A stretch of DNA of 64,000 nucleotides from Catellatospora bangladeshensis (lineage in GTDB: Bacteria; Actinomycetota; Actinomycetes; Mycobacteriales; Micromonosporaceae). Below, in pieces: positions 29,128 to 37,660 of this stretch. The stretch spans positions 62,001 through 126,000 of the forward strand of contig NZ_BONF01000014.1 in assembly GCF_016862575.1 (NCBI RefSeq), read 5' to 3'. The translations under genes and the position numbers were made by a program. Each line of letters starts with the position of its first letter. Position 1 is the first letter of the stretch. The notes under the pieces were generated by a model. It worked only from the letters and a program-made list of their open reading frames with translations, was not told the DNA's origin and ran no database searches.

Positions 29128-29146
29128 TAAGGGCTGCCTTACCTAA
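29128..29146 (+). promoter_or_regulatory. Iron box (IdeR/DmdR1-type operator)
   Basis: The 19-bp site, read on the minus strand, is TTAGGTAAGGCAGCCCTTA. It matches the IdeR/DmdR consensus TTAGGTTAGGCTAACCTAA at 15 of 19 positions and keeps the palindromic form. It overlaps a promoter with TCGACA (29120-29125), an 18-bp spacer and TAAGCT (29144-29149). Fe2+-loaded repressor should switch off the downstream siderophore uptake operon. Confidence 0.82.
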
Positions 29147-29179
29147 GCTCGCGGATCGTCAGTGATCTAGGGAGCGGTC

Positions 29180-30181
29180 ATGCGCGGTGCGGCGAAGCGG
29201 GGCGGATACCTCCTGCTCGGCGTGCTCGTGCTGCTGGCCGCCGTCGCCGCCAGCCTCACCATCGGCAGCCGCCCGATCCCGCTCGGCGAGGCGCTCGACG
29301 CCTTGCTCCACCCGTCGGCCGGCGAGGCGGCGCTGATCGTCCGCGAGCTGCGGGTGCCGCGTACCCTCGTCGGGCTCGAAGTCGGGGCCGCGCTCGCGGT
29401 CGCGGGCGTGCTCATGCAGGCGCTGACCCGCAATCCGCTGGCCGAGGCCCGGGTGCTGGGCATCTCGGCGGGCGCCGCGACCGGCGTGGTGGCGGCCATC
29501 GCGTTCTTCGGCGTGGCGAGCCTGGCCGGCTGGATCTGGTTCGGCCTGGCCGGGGCCGCGCTCGCCGGGGCCCTGGTGTTCCTGGTCGCCGCGCGCACCC
29601 GCGACGGGTCCGGCCCGGTCAGCCTGGCGCTGTCCGGGGCCGCGATCGACGCCGGGCTCGGCGCCGTCATCTACGGCATCCTCAGCATCGACGCGGCCAC
29701 CTTCGAGCAGTACCGCTTCTGGGTCGTCGGCTCGATCGCCGGGCGCACCCCGGCCATGGCCGGGCAGATGGCCCCGTTCCTGGCGATCGGGCTGGTGCTG
29801 GCCGTGGTGACGGCGCGCGGCCTGGACGCGCTGGCCCTCGGCGACGACGCCGCGCGCGGCCTCGGCCACCGCATCCAGCGGGTACGCCTGCTCGCCGCGG
29901 TCGCCGCGATCGTGCTCACCGGAGCCGCGGTCGCGCTGGCCGGGCCGATCGCGTTCGTCGGCCTCGCCGTGCCGCACGCCGCGCGGGCGCTGGTCGGCGC
30001 CGCGCACCGCTGGGTGCTGCCGCTGTCCGCGCTGCTGGGCGCGGCGCTGCTGCTGCTGGCCGACGTGCTCGGCCGGGTGATCAGCCCGCCCGGCGAGGTC
30101 GCCGCGGGCGTGGTCACCGCGCTGGTCGGCGCGCCGGTGCTGCTGTGGCTGGTCCGCCGGGCCCGGACGGTCACCGCATGA
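29180..30181 (+). CDS. Iron-siderophore ABC transporter permease (FecCD family)
   Basis: A 333-aa polytopic membrane protein of the BtuC/FecCD family with about nine to ten helices. Family marks are RVPRTLVGLEVGAALAVAG, MQALTRNPLAEARVLGIS, GAAIDAGLGAV, and FVGLAVPHAARALVG near the C-terminus, where the coupling helix contacts the ATPase. It is the first gene of a four-gene uptake operon behind an iron box. GGAG precedes ATG 29180. It pairs with the next permease as a heterodimer. Confidence 0.93.
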   Translation: MRGAAKRGGYLLLGVLVLLAAVAASLTIGSRPIPLGEALDALLHPSAGEAALIVRELRVPRTLVGLEVGAALAVAGVLMQALTRNPLAEARVLGISAGAATGVVAAIAFFGVASLAGWIWFGLAGAALAGALVFLVAARTRDGSGPVSLALSGAAIDAGLGAVIYGILSIDAATFEQYRFWVVGSIAGRTPAMAGQMAPFLAIGLVLAVVTARGLDALALGDDAARGLGHRIQRVRLLAAVAAIVLTGAAVALAGPIAFVGLAVPHAARALVGAAHRWVLPLSALLGAALLLLADVLGRVISPPGEVAAGVVTALVGAPVLLWLVRRARTVTA

Positions 30182-31182
30182 TCATCAGAGTCGGCCCGGC
30201 GAGCTTCGTGCTGCACCGGCGTACCCTGCTGGTCACCATCGGCCTGGCCGCCCTCCTGGTCGCGGCGGTGGTGGTGGCGGCGGGCATCGGCACCCGCACC
30301 GTCCCTCCGCTGGAGGTCGTCCGCGCCCTGCTGACCGGCGGCACCGAACACGACGTGATCGTGCGGGAGCTGCGCTTCCCCCGGGTGGTGCTCGGCGTGG
30401 TCTGCGGGGTCGCGTTCGGCCTCGGCGGCGCGCTGATCCAGTCGGTGGCCCGCAACCCGCTGTCCAGCCCCGACGTCATCGGCGTCACCCAGGGCGCCGG
30501 GCTGGCGGCGACGATCGCGCTGACCTCCGGCCTGGCCTACGAGCTGGTCGCGCCGAGCGCGCTGGCCGGCGGCCTGCTCGCGGCGGTGGCGGTGTTCGCG
30601 TTCGGGGCGCGCAGCGGCTTCGCCGCGCACCGGTTCGTGCTGGCCGGGGTCGCCGTGGCGTTCGCGTTGCGGGCCGGCATCGAGGTCGTGATGAGCTCGG
30701 CGGAGAGCATCGACGCGCTGCGCGCGCAGATCTGGCTCATCGGCTCCCTCAACGGCCGCGGTTACGAGGAGGCCGGGGCGATCGGCCTGGTGCTGCTGCT
30801 CGCCCTGCCCGCGCTGCTGTGGGCGGCGCGCGCGCTGCGGACCAGCGCCCTGGACGACGACACCGCGCGCGCCCTCGGCGTACGGCCCGCCGCCCGGCGG
30901 CTCGGCGCCGGTGCGCTGGGCGTGGTGCTCGCCGCGGCGGCCACCGCCCAGGTGGGCGCGGTCGACTTCGTGGCGCTGGTCGCCCCGCAGGTCGCGCGGC
31001 GGCTCACGGGCGCGGAGCGGCCGCCCCTGGTCGCCTCCGCGCTGGCCGGGGCGGTGCTGGTGGTGCTGGCCGACCTGGCCGCGCGGATGCTGCTGGCCCC
31101 GACCCAGCTGCCCGTGGGCGTGCTCACCGCCGGCATCGGCGGCCCCTACCTGGTCTACCTGCTCATCCGGAGGCGTCGATGA
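30178..31182 (+). CDS. Iron-siderophore ABC transporter permease (FecCD family)
   Basis: A 334-aa second permease of the siderophore importer. FecCD signatures are LRFPRVVLGVVCGVAFGLGG, IQSVARNPLSSPDVIGVTQGAG, and VDFVALVAPQVARRLTG. The ATG at 30178 overlaps the previous stop by 4 bases and its own stop overlaps the ATPase start, so the three proteins are translationally coupled. An upstream in-frame codon at 30145 lies inside the preceding gene and is not used. Confidence 0.93.
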   Translation: MIIRVGPASFVLHRRTLLVTIGLAALLVAAVVVAAGIGTRTVPPLEVVRALLTGGTEHDVIVRELRFPRVVLGVVCGVAFGLGGALIQSVARNPLSSPDVIGVTQGAGLAATIALTSGLAYELVAPSALAGGLLAAVAVFAFGARSGFAAHRFVLAGVAVAFALRAGIEVVMSSAESIDALRAQIWLIGSLNGRGYEEAGAIGLVLLLALPALLWAARALRTSALDDDTARALGVRPAARRLGAGALGVVLAAAATAQVGAVDFVALVAPQVARRLTGAERPPLVASALAGAVLVVLADLAARMLLAPTQLPVGVLTAGIGGPYLVYLLIRRRR

Positions 31183-31949
31183 GACTCGAAGGGCGCGACC
31201 TGGTCGCGGGCTACGAGGAGCGGACCGTCCTCGACGGGCTGTCGGTCGCCGTCCCACCCGGCCGGTTCACCGTCATCATCGGGCCCAACGCCTGCGGCAA
31301 GTCGACGCTGCTGCGTACCCTCGGCCGGCTCTTGAAACCGCGCGGCGGCAGCGTGCTGCTCGACGGCGCGGTGCTGCACGACCTGCCCCCGCGCGAGGTC
31401 GCCCAGCGGCTCGGCGTGCTGCCGCAGGCGCCGCTGGTCCCCGAGGGCGTCACCGTCGCCGACCTGGTCGCCCGGGGCCGCCAGCCGCACCAGCGCTGGT
31501 GGCAGCAGTGGAGCCCCGGCGACCAGGCGGCGGTCGCGGCGGCGCTCGCCGACGCCGACATCGCCGAGCTGGCCGCCCGGCCCGTGGAAGAGCTGTCCGG
31601 CGGGCAGCGCCAGCGGGTGTGGATCGCGATGGCGCTGGCGCAGCAGACGGAGGCGCTGCTGCTCGACGAGCCCACCACCTACCTGGACCTGGCCCACCAG
31701 GTCGAGGTGCTGCGGCTGCTGGAGCGGCTGCGCGACGGCGGGCGCACCGTCGTCGCGGTGCTGCACGAGCTGAACCAGGCGGCCCGGCACGCCGACCACG
31801 TGATCGCGATGAAGGACGGCCGCGTCGTCGCGACCGGCGCGCCGCACGAGGTCGTCACCGAGCAGCTGATGACCGACGTGTTCGGCCTGGCCTGCGCCGT
31901 CGTGACGTGCCCGCTGACCGGCGCGCCGCTGGTCATCCCCCGACCCTGA
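31179..31949 (+). CDS. Siderophore ABC transporter ATP-binding protein
   Basis: A 256-aa FepC/FhuC-type ATPase that energises ferri-siderophore import. Walker A GPNACGKST (about 35-43), Q-loop GVLPQAP, signature LSGGQRQRVWIAMAL, Walker B ALLLDEPTTYLD, and switch His in AVLHELNQA are all present. The ATG overlaps the preceding permease stop (ATGA). Family and operon position are unambiguous; the siderophore type is unknown. Confidence 0.94.
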   Translation: MRLEGRDLVAGYEERTVLDGLSVAVPPGRFTVIIGPNACGKSTLLRTLGRLLKPRGGSVLLDGAVLHDLPPREVAQRLGVLPQAPLVPEGVTVADLVARGRQPHQRWWQQWSPGDQAAVAAALADADIAELAARPVEELSGGQRQRVWIAMALAQQTEALLLDEPTTYLDLAHQVEVLRLLERLRDGGRTVVAVLHELNQAARHADHVIAMKDGRVVATGAPHEVVTEQLMTDVFGLACAVVTCPLTGAPLVIPRP

Positions 31950-31975
31950 GTAACGACCCGAAAGGAAGTGACGCT

Positions 31976-32914
31976 GTGCACAGGCGTCTTCTGCTCACGG
32001 CCGCGATCGCGGCCGGGCTGGCCCTGACCGGCTGCGGCAACACCGCCGACGGCGGCGACAAGGACACCGCGGCCACCGTCGAGATCGTCCACGCGATGGG
32101 CACCAGCAAGGTCCCGGCCGCCCCGCAGCGCGTGGTCGTGCTGGACACCGACAAGGTCGACACCGCGCTCACGCTGGGCGTCAAGCCGGTGGGCGCGGCC
32201 CGCGCCGGTGAGCTGACCGGCTGGCCGACCTACTTCGGCGCCGGTGCGACCGACGGCATCACCGAGGTCGGCGTGCTCACCGAGCCCGACCTGGAGGCCA
32301 TCGCGGGGCTCAAGCCCGACCTGATCCTGGGCAGCAAGTTCCGCCAGGAGAAGTTCTACGCCGAGCTGTCGAAGATCGCGCCGACCGTGTTCACCGAGAA
32401 CGTCGGCAAGACCTGGAAGGAGAACTTCCTCCTCGACGGCAGGGCGCTGGGCAAGGAGCAGCAGGCCAAGGACCTGCTCGCCGCCTACGAGAAGCGGGCG
32501 GACGAGGTCGGCGCGGCCATCCCGAACGCCGCCGCGCTGAAGATCTCGATCGTGCGGTTCATGCCCGACCATATCCGCGTGTACGGTCCGGAGTCGTTCT
32601 CGGGCATCGTGCTCGGCGACGCGGGGCTCGGCCGGCCCGAGCGGCAGCTGCTGGCCGGCAAGGACGACAAGCGCTTCGACAAGGTCAGCGCCGAGCGCGT
32701 CACCGAGGTGGACGGCGACTTCGTGTTCGTCGCCGCGTACGGCGAGAAGGCCGCCGCCGAGCAGCAGAAGATCACCGCCGGTCCGCTGTGGGCGGGGCTG
32801 GGCGCGGTGAAGGCCGGCAAGACGCAGGTCGTCGCGGACGAGACCTGGATGACCGGCATCGGCGTCACCGCCGCCAACAAGATCCTCGACGACCTGGCCA
32901 AGTACCTGGGCTGA
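31976..32914 (+). CDS. Siderophore-binding lipoprotein of ABC transporter
   Basis: A 312-aa class III (FepB/FhuD-like) substrate-binding lipoprotein. The signal peptide ends in the lipobox LALTGC, with Cys19 as the lipid anchor. The two-lobed periplasmic-binding domain shows PQRVVVLDTDKVDTALTLGV, EPDLEAIAGLKPDLILGS and a long connecting helix. It captures a ferric siderophore outside the membrane and hands it to the FecCD permeases. GTG 31976 is preceded by AAAGGAAG at 7-base spacing. Last gene of the operon; a hairpin follows. Confidence 0.92.
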   Translation: MHRRLLLTAAIAAGLALTGCGNTADGGDKDTAATVEIVHAMGTSKVPAAPQRVVVLDTDKVDTALTLGVKPVGAARAGELTGWPTYFGAGATDGITEVGVLTEPDLEAIAGLKPDLILGSKFRQEKFYAELSKIAPTVFTENVGKTWKENFLLDGRALGKEQQAKDLLAAYEKRADEVGAAIPNAAALKISIVRFMPDHIRVYGPESFSGIVLGDAGLGRPERQLLAGKDDKRFDKVSAERVTEVDGDFVFVAAYGEKAAAEQQKITAGPLWAGLGAVKAGKTQVVADETWMTGIGVTAANKILDDLAKYLG

Positions 32915-32921
32915 TCGCCGA

Positions 32922-32961
32922 CGAAGGGGCCGGACCCGCGTGAGCGGATCCGGCCCCTTCG
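32922..32961. terminator. Bidirectional terminator
   Basis: A 13-bp perfect stem (32922-32934 with 32949-32961), extended by two pairs past one mismatch, lies between the lipoprotein gene and the convergent ABC permease gene. Confidence 0.75.
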
Positions 32962-32972
32962 CTGTACCCGGC

Positions 32973-35156
32973 TCACTCGTTGCGGGCCACCTCCGGGCCG
33001 GTGATGCGACGCAGCAGCGGCAGCGTCGAGGCGATGATGCCGAGCGACACGGCCAGACCCGCGCCGACCATGAAATAGAAGGACGGTCCCGGCGCCAGCA
33101 GCTCGTATCCGAGCTGCGCCCGCAGGAACAGGTGCGAGGCGAGCAGGCCCATGCCGATCGCGACGACCGACGCGGCCGCCAGCGGCACCACGCTCTCCAG
33201 TGCGACGACCCCGCGCAGCGTGTTCAGCTGCACCCCGGTCAGGCGCAGCATGCTGAACGGCCGCCTGCGGTCGCTCAGCCCGCCCGCGATGCTGACCGCG
33301 AGGCTGCACCCGGCTACCGGCAGGCTGGCCAGCATGATCACGTTGGCCAGCTGCTGGAACTGGACCAGCTGCCGGGCGTTGTTCGCCTCCCACTCCGCCA
33401 CGCTGGCCGGGAATCGCCCGGCCGGGAACGCCAGCTCCAGCATCGTGCGGGCCTGCTCGAACGCGGACCGGCTGGTGGTGTCGACGACCACGGACAGGAT
33501 CGGCTGGGCCTCGGCCACGGCCGGGGTCGCGGTCGAGGCCGCCCACACGTGCTCGTCCTTGGTCAGGTCGCGCCGGCCGAGCAGGTCACTCGACACGGCC
33601 GCGGTCTGCGCCCCGGGCGGGCAGGTCCCGAACCGGGCCAGGCGGGCGAGCTCCGCGCAGGTGACGACGCCCTGCCACCCCTCCGGGTCGGGGTTGACGT
33701 GCACCAGGGTCACGCTCCGCACGCCGGGGATCGCCGCGAGCCCGGCCGGGATCTGGCTGAGCGCCGGTCCCGCGCCGTCCTCCTGCCAGAACGTCTTGGA
33801 CAGACTCGTCGCGGCGACCGAGTCGGTGCGGGGCGCGCCCCGGTTGGCCACGAACGTGGTGATCGTGCCGGTCGCGACGCTGGTCACGAACAGCGCGACG
33901 ATCAGCCCGCTGACCGCCCGGAACCCGGCTCGCGGATCGTCGGACAACCGCCGCCCGGCGATGAGCGCGGCGGGGCGGCTCGCCCGCCCGGCCAGCACCC
34001 GGGCGCCCGCCATCGTCAGCCACGGCCCGGCCAGCACCAGCCCGATGAGGATCAGCACGAACCCGGACAGGTACGCGGTCAGCTGCGCGTTGGTGCCGTC
34101 CGGCCGGCGGCCGATGAACCACGCCAGCTCCACCAGTCCGCCGACCAGCGGGATGAGCCGCCAGGCCCCGGGCGGCCGGGGCGTGACCCGGCGACTGACC
34201 CCCAGCGGCGAGATCCGCACCCGCCGCAGCGCCAGCAGCGCCGCCACCACCGCGCCGAGCGGGATCCCGAACGCCACCACCAGCACGTCGACCGGGTCGA
34301 GGGACAGGTCGGCGGCGAAGAACGGCTCACCGGTGAACGGGATCGCGGCGAGCACCGGCCGCATGCCGAGGAACACCCCGAACCCGGCGAGGGTGCCGAC
34401 GGCCGCCGCCAGCGTGGACTCCACCGCCGCGATGACCGAGATCTGCCGCGGGGTGGCCCCGATCAGCCGCATCGCGGCGAAGCGCTGCTCGCGGCGGGTC
34501 GTGGCGAGCCGGGTCGCGGTGCCGATGAAGATGAGCACCGGGAACAGCAGCGCCGCCGCCACGACGGACAGCACCAGCGTCATCGCGTCGCCGTTGAGCC
34601 CGATGAAGCACCCGTCGCAGCCGGCCGACTCGGCGGCCATCATCTGCGTGATCTGCCTGCCGCCGAGCTGCTCGACCTCGGCCGGGGTCCGTCCGATGAC
34701 GATGAGCAGCGAGTCCGGCGACGGCAGTCCCTCGTCGGCGATGACGCCAACCTGCCGGCCCGGGAAACGGTCGCCCAGCTCCGCGGGGGGCGTGCTGCCC
34801 AGCAGGTCCACCAGGGCCGGGGAGGCGTAGTACTCCCCTGCCGCGGGCACCCGCGGCAGGCCCGGCGGGACGGGGGCGTCCGGTCCCAGCGCGGCGACCT
34901 CGACGCGGCCGATGGACCGGGCGTGGAAGTAGTCCTCCCGGACCGTCCACCACATCGGGTCGTGCTCGGCCGACTGCGGCGCGATGGCGCTGTTGAGCCA
35001 GGCGTAGCGCTGGTTCTGCGCGCCGACGGCGTTCATGCCGGCCACGGACGCGAGCAGCATGCCGACGCCGAGCGCCACGGCCGCCGCGATGACGGCGAGC
35101 CGCGTCGCGGCTTCCCGGCCGCCCGCCAGCGACATCCGGATCCCGAACCGGATCAT
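32973..35156 (-). CDS. FtsX-like ABC transporter permease
   Basis: A 727-aa membrane protein of the FtsX/MacB-like permease family. It has an N-terminal helix (LAVIAAAVALGVGMLLASVAG), a large external domain, two clusters of helices each starting with a FtsX-type core (FAAMRLIGATPRQISVIAAVES; FSMLRLTGVQLNTLRGVVALES), and a C-terminal helix pair. Such permeases work with an LolD/MacB-type ATPase in lipid, peptide or drug movement across the membrane. The ATG overlaps the ATPase stop by 4 bases. Last gene of a regulator-ATPase-permease operon. Confidence 0.88.
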   Translation of the reverse strand: MIRFGIRMSLAGGREAATRLAVIAAAVALGVGMLLASVAGMNAVGAQNQRYAWLNSAIAPQSAEHDPMWWTVREDYFHARSIGRVEVAALGPDAPVPPGLPRVPAAGEYYASPALVDLLGSTPPAELGDRFPGRQVGVIADEGLPSPDSLLIVIGRTPAEVEQLGGRQITQMMAAESAGCDGCFIGLNGDAMTLVLSVVAAALLFPVLIFIGTATRLATTRREQRFAAMRLIGATPRQISVIAAVESTLAAAVGTLAGFGVFLGMRPVLAAIPFTGEPFFAADLSLDPVDVLVVAFGIPLGAVVAALLALRRVRISPLGVSRRVTPRPPGAWRLIPLVGGLVELAWFIGRRPDGTNAQLTAYLSGFVLILIGLVLAGPWLTMAGARVLAGRASRPAALIAGRRLSDDPRAGFRAVSGLIVALFVTSVATGTITTFVANRGAPRTDSVAATSLSKTFWQEDGAGPALSQIPAGLAAIPGVRSVTLVHVNPDPEGWQGVVTCAELARLARFGTCPPGAQTAAVSSDLLGRRDLTKDEHVWAASTATPAVAEAQPILSVVVDTTSRSAFEQARTMLELAFPAGRFPASVAEWEANNARQLVQFQQLANVIMLASLPVAGCSLAVSIAGGLSDRRRPFSMLRLTGVQLNTLRGVVALESVVPLAAASVVAIGMGLLASHLFLRAQLGYELLAPGPSFYFMVGAGLAVSLGIIASTLPLLRRITGPEVARNE

Positions 35157-35824
35157 GCCGTCACCAGCGCGTTCACCTTGCCGTCGCGGACGACGACCTG
35201 CCGGTCCGCGTACGCCGCGACCCGCGCCTCGTGCGTCACCACGACGACGGTCGTGCCCTGCTCCCGGGCGGAGGACACCAGCAGGTCCATCACCTGCTCG
35301 CCGGTCAGCGTGTCGAGGGCGCCGGTCGGCTCGTCGGCGAACAGCACGCCCGGCTCGGCGACCAGCCCTCGGGCCAGTGCCACGCGCTGCGCCTGCCCGC
35401 CGGACAGCTCGCCGGAGCGCCGCCGCTCCAGCCCGGCCAGGCCGAGCCGCTCGAACCAGGGCCGGGCCCGCCGCAGCGCGGCCGGTCGGCGTACGCCGCC
35501 GAGCAGCAGCGGCAGCGCAACGTTCTCCTCCGCGGTCAGCTCGGGCACGAGCTGGCCGAACTGGAAGACGAACCCGAACCGGTCGCGGCGCAGCAGGCTG
35601 CGCCGGCTCTCGTTCATGGTGTCGATGCGCTGCCCGTCGAACCAGATCTCGCCCTGGTCGGGCACCAGGATCCCGGCCAGGCAGTGCAGCAGGGTCGACT
35701 TGCCGGAGCCGCTGGGCCCCATGATGGCGACGATCTCGCCGGGCTGCGCCGACAGCGTCGCGCCGCGCAGCGCCGGGGTCTGGCCGAAGGACAGGGCCAC
35801 GTCTCGTGCTTCGAGCAGCGTCAT
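35153..35824 (-). CDS. ABC transporter ATP-binding protein (LolD/MacB type)
   Basis: A 223-aa ATPase. Walker A GPSGSGKST, Q-loop FVFQFGQLVPELTAEENV, signature LSGGQAQRVALARGL, Walker B VLFADEPTGALD and switch His VVVTHEARV are all intact. The FADEPTGALD form marks the LolD/MacB/FtsE group that pairs with FtsX-like permeases, encoded next. ATG 35824 overlaps the PadR regulator stop (ATGA) and its stop overlaps the permease start, giving a coupled three-gene operon. Confidence 0.93.
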   Translation of the reverse strand: MTLLEARDVALSFGQTPALRGATLSAQPGEIVAIMGPSGSGKSTLLHCLAGILVPDQGEIWFDGQRIDTMNESRRSLLRRDRFGFVFQFGQLVPELTAEENVALPLLLGGVRRPAALRRARPWFERLGLAGLERRRSGELSGGQAQRVALARGLVAEPGVLFADEPTGALDTLTGEQVMDLLVSSAREQGTTVVVVTHEARVAAYADRQVVVRDGKVNALVTA

Positions 35825-36345
35825 GCGCGCACCACCTGGCGCAGCGCGTCGAGGCGGGCCACGGTGACGTCGATCCAGTGCAGATCGGCCTCGAGGTGGA
35901 ACAGGCCGTGGTCGGCCAGCATCGCGTCGACCAGGGTTCCGGTCCGCTTGAGCTCGGTGAGTTCCTTCATCCGCCGCAGGTGCACGCCGCGCTGGGTATC
36001 CAGGTAGTCCTCCGCGGGGCGGTCCAGCATCAGGGCGAGGACGACCTTGGTGAACAGCACCGCCTGCAGGTGGGGTTCGGCCTCGACCGGCTCGGTGAGC
36101 CACGTGTCGACCTCGGTGGCGCCCGCATCGGTGATGACGTAGCGCTTGCGGTCCGGGCCGACGCCGGGCTCGACGTCGCCGATCACGACCTTGCCGTCGC
36201 GGGCCAGCCGGCCGAGCGTGGCGTACACCTGCCCGAAGGGCAGCGGCTTGCCGCGGCTGAAGAACGTGTCGTAGTCGCGTTTGAGGTCGTAGCCGTGGCC
36301 GGGTTTGCGTTCCAGCAGCCCGAGGAGGGTTAGGGGGACACTCAT
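35821..36345 (-). CDS. PadR-family transcriptional regulator
   Basis: A 174-aa PadR regulator with an N-terminal winged helix (PLTLLGLLERKPGHGYDLKRD, FGQVYATLGRLARDGKV) and a helical C-terminal dimer domain. It is the first gene of the ABC transporter operon and, by family precedent, represses it until a toxic ligand is bound. TAGGGT lies 7 bases before ATG 36345 with no ribosome site, so translation should be leaderless. An AT-rich repeat just upstream is the likely operator. Confidence 0.9.
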   Translation of the reverse strand: MSVPLTLLGLLERKPGHGYDLKRDYDTFFSRGKPLPFGQVYATLGRLARDGKVVIGDVEPGVGPDRKRYVITDAGATEVDTWLTEPVEAEPHLQAVLFTKVVLALMLDRPAEDYLDTQRGVHLRRMKELTELKRTGTLVDAMLADHGLFHLEADLHWIDVTVARLDALRQVVRA

Positions 36346-36352
36346 GCCGAGT

Positions 36353-36358
36353 ACCCTA
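36353..36358 (-). promoter_or_regulatory. Leaderless -10 element (TAGGGT)
   Basis: TAGGGT on the minus strand, 7 bases before ATG 36345 of the PadR gene. Confidence 0.5.
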
Positions 36359-36364
36359 CCCCGA

Positions 36365-36400
36365 GAGTATACACCGCGTATATACCCTCAGAGTATATCG
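36365..36400. promoter_or_regulatory. AT-rich repeat, probable PadR operator
   Basis: GAGTATA occurs twice as a direct repeat (36365-36371 and 36391-36397), with an inverted TATATAC copy between, in otherwise very GC-rich DNA. It lies just upstream of the PadR -10 element, where it would overlap the -35 region. Confidence 0.55.
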
Positions 36401-36442
36401 ACGGGCATGGCTGATCCGGGGCGGGTCTTGAGCCAGTGAGGA

Positions 36443-36874
36443 CTATCGGGCAAGCTGCCCGCGCAGCCACCCGGGATCGGGGTTGACGTGCGGCTCGCCG
36501 CCCAGCACCACGGTCGGTACCGTCTCGTCGCCGCCGGTGATCGCGCGCACCGCCGCGGCGCCCTCCGGGTCGCGCCAGATGTCGACCCAGTGCGCCCGGC
36601 GCGCGACGGCGCCGAGCCGGATCCGCAGGCGCATGCAGTACTGGCAGCCGGGCCGCCAGTAGATGACGGGGCCGCCGTCTGCGGCGCTACGGCGCTGCGC
36701 CTCGGCCGCGGCTAGGGACGCAGGGAAGGCCAGCGGCGACAGCAGCACCGCCAGCACGCCGAAGACCAGCGCGAGCACCACCGCGGCGACCGGAGAGCCG
36801 GTCCTGGCCTGGTGAACGGCGATCGCGGCGCCACCGGCCGCGAGCAGTGCGGGAAACAGCCATCGGCGTGCCAT
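36443..36874 (-). CDS. Membrane-anchored glutaredoxin-like protein
   Basis: A 143-aa protein with two short N-terminal hydrophobic segments (about 4-19 and 28-53) and a C-terminal glutaredoxin/mycoredoxin-like domain: VIYWRPGCQYCMRLRIRL with the active CxxC, the cis-Pro segment VPTVVLG, and a GDETVPT loop. It should reduce disulfides or mixed thiols at the membrane; in actinobacteria the usual partner is mycothiol. TAGCGT 7 bases before ATG 36874 supports this leaderless start over the ATG at 36907. Divergent from the FMN reductase gene. Confidence 0.83.
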   Translation of the reverse strand: MARRWLFPALLAAGGAAIAVHQARTGSPVAAVVLALVFGVLAVLLSPLAFPASLAAAEAQRRSAADGGPVIYWRPGCQYCMRLRIRLGAVARRAHWVDIWRDPEGAAAVRAITGGDETVPTVVLGGEPHVNPDPGWLRGQLAR

Positions 36875-36881
36875 GGCCGCG

Positions 36882-36887
36882 ACGCTA
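36882..36887 (-). promoter_or_regulatory. Leaderless -10 element (TAGCGT)
   Basis: TAGCGT on the minus strand, 7 bases before ATG 36874. Confidence 0.55.
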
Positions 36888-37022
36888 CCAAGCGTGCCAC
36901 CGGACACCGGCCCCGGTCGCCGCCGTCCTAAGCCCTACGCGGAACCCCCCGAACCGGCGTACAGCGGGCACCGGAGGGAGAAGCATGCAGACGAAGGAGA
37001 AGCCGCCAGGAAGGGCAGCGCC

Positions 37023-37613
37023 ATGACCACCTACAAGGTCGGATACTTCGTCGGCAGTCTTTCGTCGACGTCCGTCAACCGGGAACTAGCCAAGGTGCTG
37101 ATCCGGCTCGCGCCCGAGGAGCTGGAGTTCACCGAGATCCCGATCGGCAATCTGCCGCTGTACAGCCCGGACCACGACGCGAGCTATCCGCCGGAGGCGG
37201 TCGCGCTCAAGGACGCCATCCACCGGTCCCAGGCGATCCTGTTCGTCACGCCCGAGTACAACCGGTCGATCCCCGGCGCGCTGAAGAACGCCATCGACTG
37301 GGCGTCGCGGCCGTGGGGGCAGAACGCGTTCGACCACATCCCCGCGGCGGTCATCGGCGCCTCCATCGGCCAGATCGGCACGGCGCTCGCCCAGCAGGCG
37401 CTGCGCGGCGTGCTCAGCTTCTGCAACGCCCGGCAGATGACCGCGCCCGAGGCGTACATCCAGTTCAACGACACGCTGTTCCCCGGCGACGGCCAGGTCA
37501 CCGACGAGTCCACGAGGGCGTTCCTCGCCGGCTACATGGCCGAGTTCCGCGACCACATCGTGCGGGTGCTGACGGTCCTGCCCCGCGAGGGGTCGGGCGC
37601 CGCGTCGCGATAG
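37023..37613 (+). CDS. NADPH-dependent FMN reductase
   Basis: A 196-aa flavodoxin-fold quinone/azo reductase of the NADPH-dependent FMN reductase family. The FMN phosphate loop is GSLSSTSVNRELAK and the second flavin motif TPEYNRSIPGALKNAIDW is characteristic. It transfers electrons from NAD(P)H to FMN, quinones or metals in the cytoplasm. AGGAAGG precedes ATG 37023 at 9 bases; the longer upstream frame is untranslated. It is followed, 47 bases later, by a methyltransferase on the same strand. Confidence 0.9.
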   Translation: MTTYKVGYFVGSLSSTSVNRELAKVLIRLAPEELEFTEIPIGNLPLYSPDHDASYPPEAVALKDAIHRSQAILFVTPEYNRSIPGALKNAIDWASRPWGQNAFDHIPAAVIGASIGQIGTALAQQALRGVLSFCNARQMTAPEAYIQFNDTLFPGDGQVTDESTRAFLAGYMAEFRDHIVRVLTVLPREGSGAASR

Positions 37614-37660
37614 GCCGCAGGTCGCCGCCGGTTCGCCCGGCCGTCGTATCGTGGATCGTC

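Noticed and set aside
30911-31975. Long upstream extension of the siderophore lipoprotein frame
   Set aside because: The extension runs in another frame of the permease and ATPase genes; the lipobox signal peptide begins at GTG 31976 with a good ribosome site.
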